NCBI GenBank assembly: GCA_938009275.1
Contig: CALLHY010000039.1
Location: 1-64,000, forward strand
Direction of reading: 5' to 3'
Origin: an uncultured bacterium
GTDB taxonomy: Bacteria; Cloacimonadota; Cloacimonadia; Cloacimonadales; Cloacimonadaceae
Length of the DNA stretch: 64,000 bases
Positions 41,911 to 50,893 of the stretch are shown in pieces. The notes beneath the pieces were generated by a model. The model did no database searches and was not told the origin of the DNA. It saw nothing but the letters and a program-made list of their open reading frames with translations. The translations under genes were made by a program, and so were the position numbers. How positions within the stretch are numbered: position 1 is the stretch's first letter; every line of letters starts with the position of its first letter.

Positions 41911-44900
41911 ATGCAATACTTCAAAACTGGCATAGTTATAGCAGCTTTTCTCATACTAACATGCATCTCGTGGGCACTAGTTAGCCCGGGGCAGTTAATC
42001 TTCAAATCCTCAGCACCTATCCAGGTTCGGAACGGGAAAACAGGATTAACCTCTTTTGACAGCTATTTAACTCAGCAGGGAGTTCAGGACATTCGCCCGA
42101 TAAAAGGCATGCCCAATGCGCAATACTACATTGCCAATGTTAATGCTACGCCGGATAAATCAACCCTGAATGCACTAAGCTTTGCCGGAATTGAGTACGT
42201 TCAGCCGAACTTCTTAAGAAAGCTGCACAACACACCTAATGATCTATATTACGGCCTTCAAGCCATACCGGTTAGCCGCATCGATCAAGCTTGGAACTAC
42301 ACTACTGGCAGTCATCTTATAAAAGTTGGGGTTGTAGATTCCGGTGTGCTGGTTAACCATCCTGATCTACGATCAAATATCTACCTAAACCCCAATGAGA
42401 TACCCGGTAACGGCATAGATGACGATAACAACGGCTATATAGATGACTGGTGTGGTTGGGACTTTGTTGATGCTCCCGAGATGTCTGATACTGCCTTGGG
42501 TGACTATACTGGCCAGGATAACGATGTGGAAGACGAGAACTTTCACGGCACTCACGTAGCAGGTATTATTGGTGCTGCTGGAAACAACGGCATAGGCATA
42601 GCCGGAACTTGTTGGAACGTATCCATAGTCCCCCTCCGAGCTGGCTTCAGAACCACATCCGGGCAAGGTTTCCTTCAGGACGATGATGCTGCTGCTGCGA
42701 TTATTTATGCCGCCGACAATGGCTGCAACGTGATAAACATGAGCTGGGGAGACCCGAACTACTCTCCTATTATTTCAGATGCCTGTGAATATGCCTACGC
42801 CAAAGGCGTGACCCTGATAGCTTCTGCGGGAAATGATTCCGGAGACATCCTCAGCTATCCCGCCAAACTTTCCTGCGTGATATCGGTAGGCTCGGTTAAT
42901 TCTGCCAAACAGCTTTCAGGGTTTTCCAGTTATGGAGTAGATTTAGACTTAGTGGCTGTTGGCGAACGGGTTTTATCCACCTATAAGCTGGAAGGTGGCG
43001 AGCAATACTTTTACCAGGATGGAACTTCAATGAGCGCTCCTTTCGTAACTGGAAGTGTAGCCCTGCTATTGTCTTTGCAGCCAGGCTTATCTCCGCAGGA
43101 AGTGCGTGCTGCCCTTTTAACCTCAACAGAAGACATTGGCACACTGGGATTTGATATCCAAACCGGGCATGGCCTGTTAGACACCAAAAAGTTACTGGAC
43201 AACACCCATCCTCCTTATGTGGATATTACCAATCCTCCTGATCAATTAGGTGTAACTGAAACCACCCAAATTATAGGCTCGGTATATGGCGACGACTTTA
43301 TGCGCTATTCTATTACCTACAGCAGCTTAACCGACCCAACCATGGTAGGCTGGTACGATATTCAAACTCATCACCCAACCCCCACTTTCCATTACAATCA
43401 AGTGACTAACGGTGTATTAGGCGAGTTTAAAATACCCCCCTACTTCGCTGAAGGTAAGTACCTGCTCCGCTTGCAGTATGAGAAAACCCAGAATAGCCAG
43501 ATGAAGTATAATTACTACCGGACAATTGTAGTGGACAGAACCCCTCCTGAACTGAATATAAACAGTCTGGGCGGATTTAAGCGGTATGAAAAGCAAAACC
43601 TTCGTTACTATGCCTCCGCCACCTATAATGAGCCAGTACGCACCGAATTTGTGATAACCGCATCTGATGGCAACATATACAAGGCTTACTCGGCTACCAT
43701 AGACACCCTTCAGATTTGGGCAATTCCATCCAACGTTCCTCAAGGCCCCATAAACGTTCAAATCTCTGCCTTCAACATCGCCAACGTAGAATACCAATCC
43801 CCTGTATTTGTGAACTTTATGAATATTACCTATGAACTTGTCCCCTCATACGGTTATACCAAAGAAGCCATTGGCAATGCTAAACGCCCAATTACCAGGA
43901 TGAAAGACATCAACGGCAATGGCAGCATGGAGTATATTGCCATGGACATGCCAGAAAGCGGATATGGCACTGTGCGTGCCTATGAGCCTCAGCCTGGTGG
44001 TCATGCCCAAACACACAGTTTCAACGATGCATTTTGGCCATTGGACCTCGGAACCACCATCAGCGGGGGAACAGAGCTACTGCTGCTGAAAGGCGATACT
44101 GGCCTGCTCTGGGGCAAAGATGAAGGTGACAATTATCCTTCTGCGGATTCATTGATATGGACAAGCGGCGGCATTTCGGGCGGCATTATCGCCAATTATG
44201 ATTTGGACAGCCGAAACGAACTTCTGGTAGTAAAAAACCTGCCCAACGAAAGGATTATTCAGGCTTACAAATCCAGTAGTAATGGCAGGGCATTAATAGA
44301 ACAAAACAGGCTCCAAAACATTCCTGCAGCGCAACAGGGCTTCAGGAAAACCTTTGTGCCTACCGTGCTGGTAGACAACTTAGATGGTGACAGCACCCCC
44401 GACATTCTTTGCGCCGATACTTATGGTAATGTAATGGTGTTTGAGATTGTAAATGCCAATGTTCACGAAATGCGCTGGACAAAGAAATTACCTGTCGCCA
44501 ATACCTATTCCCTGGCAATTGGTGATTTTGACGGAGATGGGCAAAAGGACTTCTTTGTTGGCGGGTATAACACCAGCGTAGTAAATCCAGACATGAATTT
44601 CTGGTATTTTGAAGGCTTTTGCCGGGCAGCAAATAATAGCTTTACCAGTATGGGCAGCATTTTGTTCAATGAAGTTCAGTCTCAAAATTCAATCCATGCG
44701 GATGATCTGGATAGTGATGGCAAATCTGAGCTAATCCTCGCTATCGCCCCAAATCTCTATATTGTAAGCTATGAGAACGGCAAGTTTGTACCAAAGTTTC
44801 ATGGTGACAGCTTCCGCAATTATCAGGTTAGCACCTGGATGGATAACGATGGCATTGTGCGCATATTGGCAAATTCCAAAGTATCTGCCGATAGCACTAT

Positions 44901-46101
44901 CGCCGTGCAATGGACGCCTTCCCTGCCTTTCACTGGCCCCCCCACTCCGGCAAATCTATTGGTTAAGCCCATCGATTCCACATCCATCTACATAAGCTGG
45001 ATTCAAACTGGCGCACCAGCATACCGGCTATATCGCATGGACGCCAATGACGTAATTACTTATTGGGATTTAGCAGATGTGTCGAGCTACACAGATAGCG
45101 ACTTAATAACCGGCAGCGCTTATAAGTATGCCATCTCAGCTATAGACTTCACCTACTCTCCTAGCGAAAGCGTTAGAAGCCTGTGGTCAACCGGAATAGC
45201 AAACGAAGCCCCACAGATAACGGAGATTAGCTTTGTGGGCAAAAATGAATTGCGCCTGCTGTTTAACCAGCAATTGCCGCCAAGCGTACTAAACCCTAGC
45301 TTTTATGCTTTGAATCATGGCATGGGTAGGCCAAACTCGGTTAATTCTATCTATGGTCATTACGGAGTTCAGCTAAAATTCCGCGATAGTTTTGCCGCAG
45401 TTAGCAGCCCCTATGTGCTCGAACTGCAGAACATTGTCGGCTCCACCGGCGTGGCATCGGTGCAAAACAGCTATAGCTTCCCCTATGTGCCAGACACAGA
45501 AGCTCCCCGTCTGGAAAGTGCTACCCTGCTGTCTTCTAAGAAAACATTGGTGCTGAAGTATAGCGAATCCATCCATCCTACTGGGGCAGATTATCTGCCA
45601 AACTATGTATTAACTCTTCCGGCTACAGACTCTAATAACAGAGTAGTTGCCGCGTCTCTGGAAGACGACACAATTACTATTAGCTTTGCCATTGAGGTTA
45701 AGCCATCCAACCAGACATATTTTATCGAGACCAACAATCTCACCGATTTGGCTGGAAACATCATCTCTCCCCAATATAAACTGGCAAGGTTTGGTCTGAA
45801 CGACATAACCAACCTGGATAAGCTTACCGTATATCCCAATCCCATTACACGAAAGCATTCACCTCTGGCAATCTTTGTAAATTTCCCCACCGGTAAACAG
45901 GGAAAAATATCCATTTACAACAACGCAGGTGATCTGGTTTACAGAAGTGATATCGGCCCCTTTACCTCAATAAACAACAACACTACCTGGAGATGGAACC
46001 TTAAAAACAACGATGGCAGAGACGTGGCATCGGGGATTTATTATTACGTTGTGGAAATGGATAAAGAGTTTAAACGCGGCAAACTGGCAATAATAAGATA
46101 G
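41911..46101 (+). CDS. Secreted subtilisin-family (S8) serine peptidase with sorting domain
   Basis: The protein has 1396 residues. A signal peptide (about 1-22) and a propeptide-like segment precede the S8 domain. The triad is complete: D143 in VVDSG, H212 in FHGTHVAG and S373 in DGTSMSAP. Long beta-rich and FG-GAP-like regions follow (DFDGDGQKDFFVGG; DDLDSDGKSEL), then a fibronectin-III-like segment and a C-terminal YPNP domain (about 1300-1396). It is the last of the three-gene set with the M6-like and PorV-like genes. It likely digests external protein, in keeping with amino-acid fermentation. Confidence 0.9.
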   Translation: MQYFKTGIVIAAFLILTCISWALVSPGQLIFKSSAPIQVRNGKTGLTSFDSYLTQQGVQDIRPIKGMPNAQYYIANVNATPDKSTLNALSFAGIEYVQPNFLRKLHNTPNDLYYGLQAIPVSRIDQAWNYTTGSHLIKVGVVDSGVLVNHPDLRSNIYLNPNEIPGNGIDDDNNGYIDDWCGWDFVDAPEMSDTALGDYTGQDNDVEDENFHGTHVAGIIGAAGNNGIGIAGTCWNVSIVPLRAGFRTTSGQGFLQDDDAAAAIIYAADNGCNVINMSWGDPNYSPIISDACEYAYAKGVTLIASAGNDSGDILSYPAKLSCVISVGSVNSAKQLSGFSSYGVDLDLVAVGERVLSTYKLEGGEQYFYQDGTSMSAPFVTGSVALLLSLQPGLSPQEVRAALLTSTEDIGTLGFDIQTGHGLLDTKKLLDNTHPPYVDITNPPDQLGVTETTQIIGSVYGDDFMRYSITYSSLTDPTMVGWYDIQTHHPTPTFHYNQVTNGVLGEFKIPPYFAEGKYLLRLQYEKTQNSQMKYNYYRTIVVDRTPPELNINSLGGFKRYEKQNLRYYASATYNEPVRTEFVITASDGNIYKAYSATIDTLQIWAIPSNVPQGPINVQISAFNIANVEYQSPVFVNFMNITYELVPSYGYTKEAIGNAKRPITRMKDINGNGSMEYIAMDMPESGYGTVRAYEPQPGGHAQTHSFNDAFWPLDLGTTISGGTELLLLKGDTGLLWGKDEGDNYPSADSLIWTSGGISGGIIANYDLDSRNELLVVKNLPNERIIQAYKSSSNGRALIEQNRLQNIPAAQQGFRKTFVPTVLVDNLDGDSTPDILCADTYGNVMVFEIVNANVHEMRWTKKLPVANTYSLAIGDFDGDGQKDFFVGGYNTSVVNPDMNFWYFEGFCRAANNSFTSMGSILFNEVQSQNSIHADDLDSDGKSELILAIAPNLYIVSYENGKFVPKFHGDSFRNYQVSTWMDNDGIVRILANSKVSADSTIAVQWTPSLPFTGPPTPANLLVKPIDSTSIYISWIQTGAPAYRLYRMDANDVITYWDLADVSSYTDSDLITGSAYKYAISAIDFTYSPSESVRSLWSTGIANEAPQITEISFVGKNELRLLFNQQLPPSVLNPSFYALNHGMGRPNSVNSIYGHYGVQLKFRDSFAAVSSPYVLELQNIVGSTGVASVQNSYSFPYVPDTEAPRLESATLLSSKKTLVLKYSESIHPTGADYLPNYVLTLPATDSNNRVVAASLEDDTITISFAIEVKPSNQTYFIETNNLTDLAGNIISPQYKLARFGLNDITNLDKLTVYPNPITRKHSPLAIFVNFPTGKQGKISIYNNAGDLVYRSDIGPFTSINNNTTWRWNLKNNDGRDVASGIYYYVVEMDKEFKRGKLAIIR

Positions 46102-46111
46102 TATCCAGCTT

Positions 46112-46495
46112 ATGATGCATAGCTTTATTGATAGTATTGTGCCTATCCTCAGCACACCTTTACTTACGCTGGGAATCACCATCGTTTTTTTGTTGCTGAA
46201 TATCCTGGATGCACATTCCACCTATCTCGTATTGAAGCCCCACCACTTTGAACGAGAAAAGAATCCAATAGCCCGTTGGGTTTTTAAAAAGCTGAAGATA
46301 CCGCGGGGCATTGTAATCTTTAAAGTGCTGCTAATGTCTGTCCTGATAGTAGCAATTTCCTATTATGCCGCATGGGATCCCCTTACCATAAACATCGCTA
46401 TGCTGATAGCCGATATACTATTCTTAGTGGTGGTACTACATAACTACCGCATAGCGCGGAGGATAAAACGCAGCAGACCTGAGCCGCTATCTTAA
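46112..46495 (+). CDS. Small membrane protein, DUF5658-like
   Basis: The protein has 127 residues with three or four hydrophobic helices (about 10-32, 65-85, 88-112). The pattern LNILDAHSTYLVLKPHHFE followed by KNPIARWV resembles the DUF5658 family, whose function is unknown. It starts 10 bases after the S8 peptidase and probably shares its transcript. An ATG at 46115 is an alternative start. Confidence 0.68.
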   Translation: MMHSFIDSIVPILSTPLLTLGITIVFLLLNILDAHSTYLVLKPHHFEREKNPIARWVFKKLKIPRGIVIFKVLLMSVLIVAISYYAAWDPLTINIAMLIADILFLVVVLHNYRIARRIKRSRPEPLS

Positions 46496-46525
46496 GCATT
46501 TCATGTGAAGCTCCGTTCATCTACC

Positions 46526-46545
46526 CCTTCTTCCCTGCTGCTTAT
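46526..46545. repeat. Half copy of palindrome family A
   Basis: CCCCTTCTTCCCTGCTGCTT matches the left end of the family A copies; the right arm is missing. An octamer array begins 13 bases later. Confidence 0.65.
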
Positions 46546-46558
46546 CCAATCATTGTTT

Positions 46559-46614
46559 CACTCTTCCACTCTTCCACTCTTCCACTTTACGACTTCTCGA
46601 CCACTCGACCACTC
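46559..46614. repeat. Octamer-period array CACTCTTC / GACCACTC
   Basis: Seven in-register 8-bp units: CACTCTTC three times (46559-46582), CACTTTAC, GACTTCTC, GACCACTC, GACCACTC. The unit family matches those near 379 and 36743. Confidence 0.85.
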
Positions 46615-46633
46615 ATAACTATTTATTAGCCTT

Positions 46634-46649
46634 TGGCACAAGATTAGCA
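46634..46649 (+). promoter_or_regulatory. Sigma-54-like promoter candidate before the C45 gene
   Basis: TGGCAC at 46634-46639, then five bases, then TAGCA. The invariant GG and GC are exactly 10 bases apart; the -12 element differs from TTGCA by one base. It lies 40 bases before the start codon. TATACT at 46650-46655 could be a sigma-70 -10 instead, though no -35 fits it. Confidence 0.35.
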
Positions 46650-46688
46650 TATACTATAGCTAACACCATGAACCATAAGAGGATTTAC

Positions 46689-48209
46689 ATGAGACATAGA
46701 ATACTGTTATCCATCATTCTGCTTGGGCTGTTGATGCCGGCTTTTGCCCAAGTGAATGGTGACCTTACCCAATTTGCCGAAAAGAAAATATTACGGGTAT
46801 GGGGGACTCATTACCAACGTGGATACGCTCAGGGCTTTTATCTTGCTCCGCAGATTAAGGATGTATTCCAGGATTTCTTTTGGACTATGTTCTGCTTTTC
46901 GAACTTGCCATACTACGAAATGCTGCATGGATACTACAGTCAAAACTTTGTTGCCGACACTCGCATGAATAGCGAAGCGCAGGGTATCATAGACGGTATT
47001 CTTGCCTCAGGAACCACGCTGTATCACGCCGGATTGGGCAGAGACATCGGCTATGAAGACCTGTTGATGCTAAACGCTGTGTATGACCTGGTGGATGTTC
47101 TGGATAAATCGGGCATGGCTCCACAAGTGGAGCTCGGTTGTGCTTCCTTGTCAAGCTGGGGAAATGCCACAAGCTCAGACCCCATATTGTCCGGCAGCTC
47201 GGTAATAACACGTTTTTTGGATGTTAGCCCTAACAGTGCTTTTATAAACAACCCGCTTATCGTGGTGCATTATCCGGCAGAAGCAGATGAGCAGAAGTGG
47301 ATCAACTTTACAATGCCCGGCTTTTTTGGTGCTATTACTGCCATATCCGAGTCTAAGGTTTTTGCTTCCATAAATACGGGAGCGGAGCATGCTGCCAGCT
47401 CTATAAATAACCTCAGCCCCATCCTGTTTGATCTTAGACACGGCATAGAGCGGATTGATTTGGATAATAACGGAATATCTCATCCGCTGGATATATTTAC
47501 CTCAATTGGCATGTATAATAACCACTCTGCCAATATGATTCACACCCTTTGGGAAAGCGAAGGAAACGTTTATACCTCAGTGATTGAGCGAAAGAACAAC
47601 GTAATTGCCAATAGATTAGCGTCTCAAAACGGCTCTCTGCCGAGTCATCATCTGGCTGTTACTAACCATTTTCGCCTTATTTCGAACAATACCTGCTGCT
47701 CCCGCTATGCAAACATTCAAGATTCGCTATGGACAAATGCTATGCTAGATGCCAAACGTCAGTGGAAAGTTCTTGCCGGTGCGGCAGGACTGGAAAGTAA
47801 TCTTCTGGCAGTTCAGTTTACTCCATCCACCGGAGCAATAATCTGGGCAACGGCAACGTTAACCGAACCTGCCCACAGCCGTCCGGGATTTAATCTTAGC
47901 ACGGAGTATCTGTTTACAAATACCGTAAGTAATAGTGATGTGGTAGCTGTAGTGCCAGAAGCCAGAATTAGTCTTTATCCAAACCCGATATCGCATGGGA
48001 TGAAGCTATCTGTGAAGAGCAACGAAGCCTTGAAGCAGATCGAGATATTCAATATCAAAGGTCAGAAGATTGGCAGCTATACCGCCGATGCCAAGGCCAG
48101 TGAGCATCATCTACCCGCCTTTAATACCGGTAGCCCCAAGGGGATTTATCTGCTGAAAGCCACCACACAAAAGGCTAACATTTCCACGCATAAGATAGTG
48201 CTGAAGTAA
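46689..48209 (+). CDS. Secreted C45-like acyltransferase/amidohydrolase with sorting domain
   Basis: The protein has 506 residues. A signal peptide (about 1-21, MRHRILLSIILLGLLMPAFA) precedes an N-terminal part with HYQRGYAQGFYLAPQI. The nucleophile is C151 in LGCASLSSWGNAT, where family members cut themselves to expose the cysteine; TRFLDV follows where GRNLDW-like motifs occur. A C-terminal YPNP domain covers about 430-506. AAGAGG supports the ATG at 46689 over one at 46668. Family members hydrolyse amide bonds such as those of penicillins or N-acyl amino acids; the substrate here is unknown. Its stop abuts that of the opposite-strand amidohydrolase gene. Confidence 0.8.
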   Translation: MRHRILLSIILLGLLMPAFAQVNGDLTQFAEKKILRVWGTHYQRGYAQGFYLAPQIKDVFQDFFWTMFCFSNLPYYEMLHGYYSQNFVADTRMNSEAQGIIDGILASGTTLYHAGLGRDIGYEDLLMLNAVYDLVDVLDKSGMAPQVELGCASLSSWGNATSSDPILSGSSVITRFLDVSPNSAFINNPLIVVHYPAEADEQKWINFTMPGFFGAITAISESKVFASINTGAEHAASSINNLSPILFDLRHGIERIDLDNNGISHPLDIFTSIGMYNNHSANMIHTLWESEGNVYTSVIERKNNVIANRLASQNGSLPSHHLAVTNHFRLISNNTCCSRYANIQDSLWTNAMLDAKRQWKVLAGAAGLESNLLAVQFTPSTGAIIWATATLTEPAHSRPGFNLSTEYLFTNTVSNSDVVAVVPEARISLYPNPISHGMKLSVKSNEALKQIEIFNIKGQKIGSYTADAKASEHHLPAFNTGSPKGIYLLKATTQKANISTHKIVLK

Positions 48210-48989
48210 TCAGTCGGACAGTATCTGGCTATAGCAGTCCATCACTGCTTCGTAGAACAACAAGCGCAGTTCGTTGTAAGCCTGCAGGTCGAATTCGTCT
48301 GTCCATTCGTTCATAAATAGCTTCTTGAATTCTATTGCCAGACATATACAGCGACCGGGAAAACTGCTATTTACCCAGCGGGAGAAATACCCGCCACTGA
48401 ACTTTACGTCGCATCGGCAGTCTATGCCAGTATCCATAAATGGAATACCATCTATGCGGTTGCGTATTAGCTCAACCCGTGGATATAGCTCTTCACCAAG
48501 GTTATTTCTACCGATAATGATGTCTGGATTATCTATCTGGGGCGCGGGAGGGGCGTCAATACCTGCCCGGCGATGGTTGTAGCTATGAATGTCTAATACC
48601 AGTAGCTTGCTGTTATGCTTAAGCATGTTTTCTATCTGATGCTTGGCGATTCCATACCACTTGTCATAAGAAACATAAAGCTTATCCAGCAGTTCGGGCG
48701 GAATATCGGTATTGCGAACCGGCAAGCCCCAGGCATCATCAGGAGTGATGTATACGCATTTGTCGCGACTGCGGTTCAAATCTACTGCAAAACGGCTACT
48801 TAGAACAATGCCGTAATTGGGGAACATCCCGGCAAAGCCACAAGTATATGGGTCTTCCTCCATGAAGCGTTGACGGTCAGATATCCCGCAGCTTGGCATC
48901 AGTTCCTCAGGAAAGCGATGACCATTGTGGATAGCTGTGGCAAAGATCGGTATCTTTGTGTCTTTTAGTGCATAGGAACTTTTAATCAT
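48210..48989 (-). CDS. N-formylglutamate amidohydrolase-like protein
   Basis: Members of this family hydrolyse N-formyl-glutamate or related N-acyl amino acids and bind zinc. The protein has 259 residues. Likely metal or catalytic motifs include AIHNGHRFPEE, VDLNRSRD and VLDIHSYNHRR. There is no signal peptide. It overlaps the preceding hypothetical gene by eight bases and ends the recJ-lnt-glyQ run. No histidine-degradation genes are near, so its natural substrate is open. Confidence 0.8.
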   Translation of the reverse strand: MIKSSYALKDTKIPIFATAIHNGHRFPEELMPSCGISDRQRFMEEDPYTCGFAGMFPNYGIVLSSRFAVDLNRSRDKCVYITPDDAWGLPVRNTDIPPELLDKLYVSYDKWYGIAKHQIENMLKHNSKLLVLDIHSYNHRRAGIDAPPAPQIDNPDIIIGRNNLGEELYPRVELIRNRIDGIPFMDTGIDCRCDVKFSGGYFSRWVNSSFPGRCICLAIEFKKLFMNEWTDEFDLQAYNELRLLFYEAVMDCYSQILSD

Positions 48990-49644
48990 TGTCTATTCTA
49001 TCTAAGGCGCGGATGAGTCCTTGAAGTATCTCCAGATAGTTTTTGATGATGTAAATGTCCGCTTTCTCTGCTGTTATCCAGCTATTTAGCAGGTTCATGT
49101 CTATCCCAGCCACCGAGCCTGCCTGGGCTATGATCTCGGCTGGATTTTTTGGAATGGGACGGTTTGCCAGGTAGCAGAAACCTTTTAGCGCAGGCATAAT
49201 AGAGCGGATGGACATCTGTAGTGTTTCTGCTAATAGCTTGGGCTTCTTCTTCTGCTCCAAAACCGCCAGGCGGGTAATAAGCCACTTTCCTTTTAGTTCC
49301 CGTTCAATCTGTAGCCGTAAATCTGAGGCTTCAAACCTAAGGTCTTTTAAGAGGTCTTCCTTGGCAAGCAGGTTACTGTAGTCGGCAGTTACGATGTCTA
49401 AAAATTCCAGCGGATAGCTGTCTAATGAGGTGTTCACAAATTCCCGGTTTACCAAAAGAGGAAACTGGAGCTTATGCTTGGCGCAATACTCGCGTAGGGG
49501 CTCCAAGCTTTCCAGCAGAAAGGTTGGATCGCTGTTTAAAATAACGATGCAGCGAGGAGCTGGGTTGTTATATACTGCAACCTGCAACAAGTGCTCATTC
49601 AGTGTGTTTAATGGCTTTAATACACCTTGGTAATCATGCTTCAT
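48982..49644 (-). CDS. Conserved-looking protein of unknown function downstream of glyQ
   Basis: I cannot assign it. The protein has 220 residues and no signal peptide. A beta/alpha start (RCIVILNSDPTFLLESL) is followed by LVNREFVNTSLDSYPLEFLDI and a long helical C-terminal half (LRLQIERELKGKWLITRLAVL). The middle recalls nucleotidyltransferase-like proteins, but the usual GSxxxxD signature is missing. It overlaps glyQ by four bases and the amidohydrolase gene by eight. Confidence 0.7.
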   Translation of the reverse strand: MKHDYQGVLKPLNTLNEHLLQVAVYNNPAPRCIVILNSDPTFLLESLEPLREYCAKHKLQFPLLVNREFVNTSLDSYPLEFLDIVTADYSNLLAKEDLLKDLRFEASDLRLQIERELKGKWLITRLAVLEQKKKPKLLAETLQMSIRSIMPALKGFCYLANRPIPKNPAEIIAQAGSVAGIDMNLLNSWITAEKADIYIIKNYLEILQGLIRALDRIDND

Positions 49645-50501
49645 TTATCCTCCGGTGATGAGCAATACTTCTGCATATAGGCATTGGCACAAGCCCTTGC
49701 CAGATTGCGAATACGGCCAATATAAGCAGCTCTTTCAGTTACGCTAATCACGCCCCTGGCATCCAAAAGGTTAAAGCTGTGCGAACAGCGAAGCAGCATG
49801 TCATAGGCTGGATACACCAGCTTTTGATTTAGCAACGAACTGCCCTCAGCCTCATAGTCTTGGAAAAGCTTAAATAGAAGTGCGGTATCTGCATGTTCAA
49901 AGTTATATGCGCTGAACTCCTGCTCTCGATGAAAGAATAGCTCGCTGTAGTATGTTTTGTCGTTCCACTTTAGCTGGCGGTAGTCGTCCACATTCTGGAT
50001 GTACATAGCCAAACGCTCCAGTCCATAAGTCAGCTCTACACTAATGGGGAAAACGTCAACGCTGCCAACTTGTTGGAAATAGGTAAACTGGCTAATCTCC
50101 ATGCCATCCAGCCACACTTCCCAGCCCAGACCCCAGGCACCCAGAGTGGGGCTTTCCCAGTCGTCTTCCACAAAGCGGATATCATGCTTTTCTATCTCTA
50201 CTCCAATGGCTATCAAGCTTTTTAAGTATAGGTTTTGAATATCCTCAGGACAAGGTTTCATTATTACCTGAAACTGGTAGTAATGCTGAAAGCGATTTGG
50301 GTTTTCACCATAACGGCCATCCTTGGGACGACGGCAAGGTTGGGGGTAGGCAATTGCGCATGGAGCAGAACCTAATGCGCCAAAAAAGGTGGCAGGATGA
50401 AATGTTCCGGCTCCCATCTCGATGTCGTAAGGCTGAATAAGGTTACAACCCTGCTCAGCCCAGTAGTTCTGAAGAGTTACGATAATGTTTTGAAAGTTCA
50501 T
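49641..50501 (-). CDS. glyQ: Glycyl-tRNA synthetase alpha subunit
   Basis: The alpha subunit holds the aminoacylation site of the alpha2-beta2 enzyme. The protein has 286 residues. MNFQNIIVTLQNYWAEQGC, GAGTFHPATFFGALG and EISQFTYFQQVGS are typical. The beta subunit gene glyS, which often follows directly, is not here: the next gene is an unrelated 220-residue protein. glyS must be elsewhere. It overlaps merR upstream and the hypothetical gene downstream by four bases each. Confidence 0.94.
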   Translation of the reverse strand: MNFQNIIVTLQNYWAEQGCNLIQPYDIEMGAGTFHPATFFGALGSAPCAIAYPQPCRRPKDGRYGENPNRFQHYYQFQVIMKPCPEDIQNLYLKSLIAIGVEIEKHDIRFVEDDWESPTLGAWGLGWEVWLDGMEISQFTYFQQVGSVDVFPISVELTYGLERLAMYIQNVDDYRQLKWNDKTYYSELFFHREQEFSAYNFEHADTALLFKLFQDYEAEGSSLLNQKLVYPAYDMLLRCSHSFNLLDARGVISVTERAAYIGRIRNLARACANAYMQKYCSSPEDK

Positions 50502-50893
50502 TTATGTTTCCTAAGATATTGTTTGCATAGTGTTTTCATCTTGTCCAGTTCGTTGCGCACTTCACTAAGCACGAAGTATAGATCATCTGAGTTGCTGGAT
50601 TCATCCAGTTTCAAAGAAAGCTGATCGGGCTTGGCATCTTCGGCAATAGCACGAATGGCGTTTCGTTCCTGCTTCAGCTTCTGCCGCGCTCCCTCGATAG
50701 TAAAGCGTTGATTATACAGCATGTCGTGAATTTTACGCAACAGATGAATGTGATCCTCGCTATACTTACGGATGCGACCCTCAGACTTTTTCGGCTTCAA
50801 TACCGGGAATTCACCTTCCCAATAGCGGATAACATGCGGTTTCACACCCAAGAGGTTACTTACTTCGCCAATTGTGTAATAATACTTCTTCAT
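50498..50893 (-). CDS. MerR family transcriptional regulator
   Basis: The protein has 131 residues. The N-terminal winged helix-turn-helix covers about 1-75 (YTIGEVSNLLGVKPHVIRYW; GRIRKYSEDHIHLLRKI), followed by a coiled-coil dimerisation helix. The short C-terminal part shows no cysteine metal site, so a metal-sensor role is unlikely. Single MerR genes of this length also accompany lnt or tRNA genes in other bacteria. Its target is unknown. It overlaps lnt and glyQ by four bases each. Confidence 0.88.
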   Translation of the reverse strand: MKKYYYTIGEVSNLLGVKPHVIRYWEGEFPVLKPKKSEGRIRKYSEDHIHLLRKIHDMLYNQRFTIEGARQKLKQERNAIRAIAEDAKPDQLSLKLDESSNSDDLYFVLSEVRNELDKMKTLCKQYLRKHK

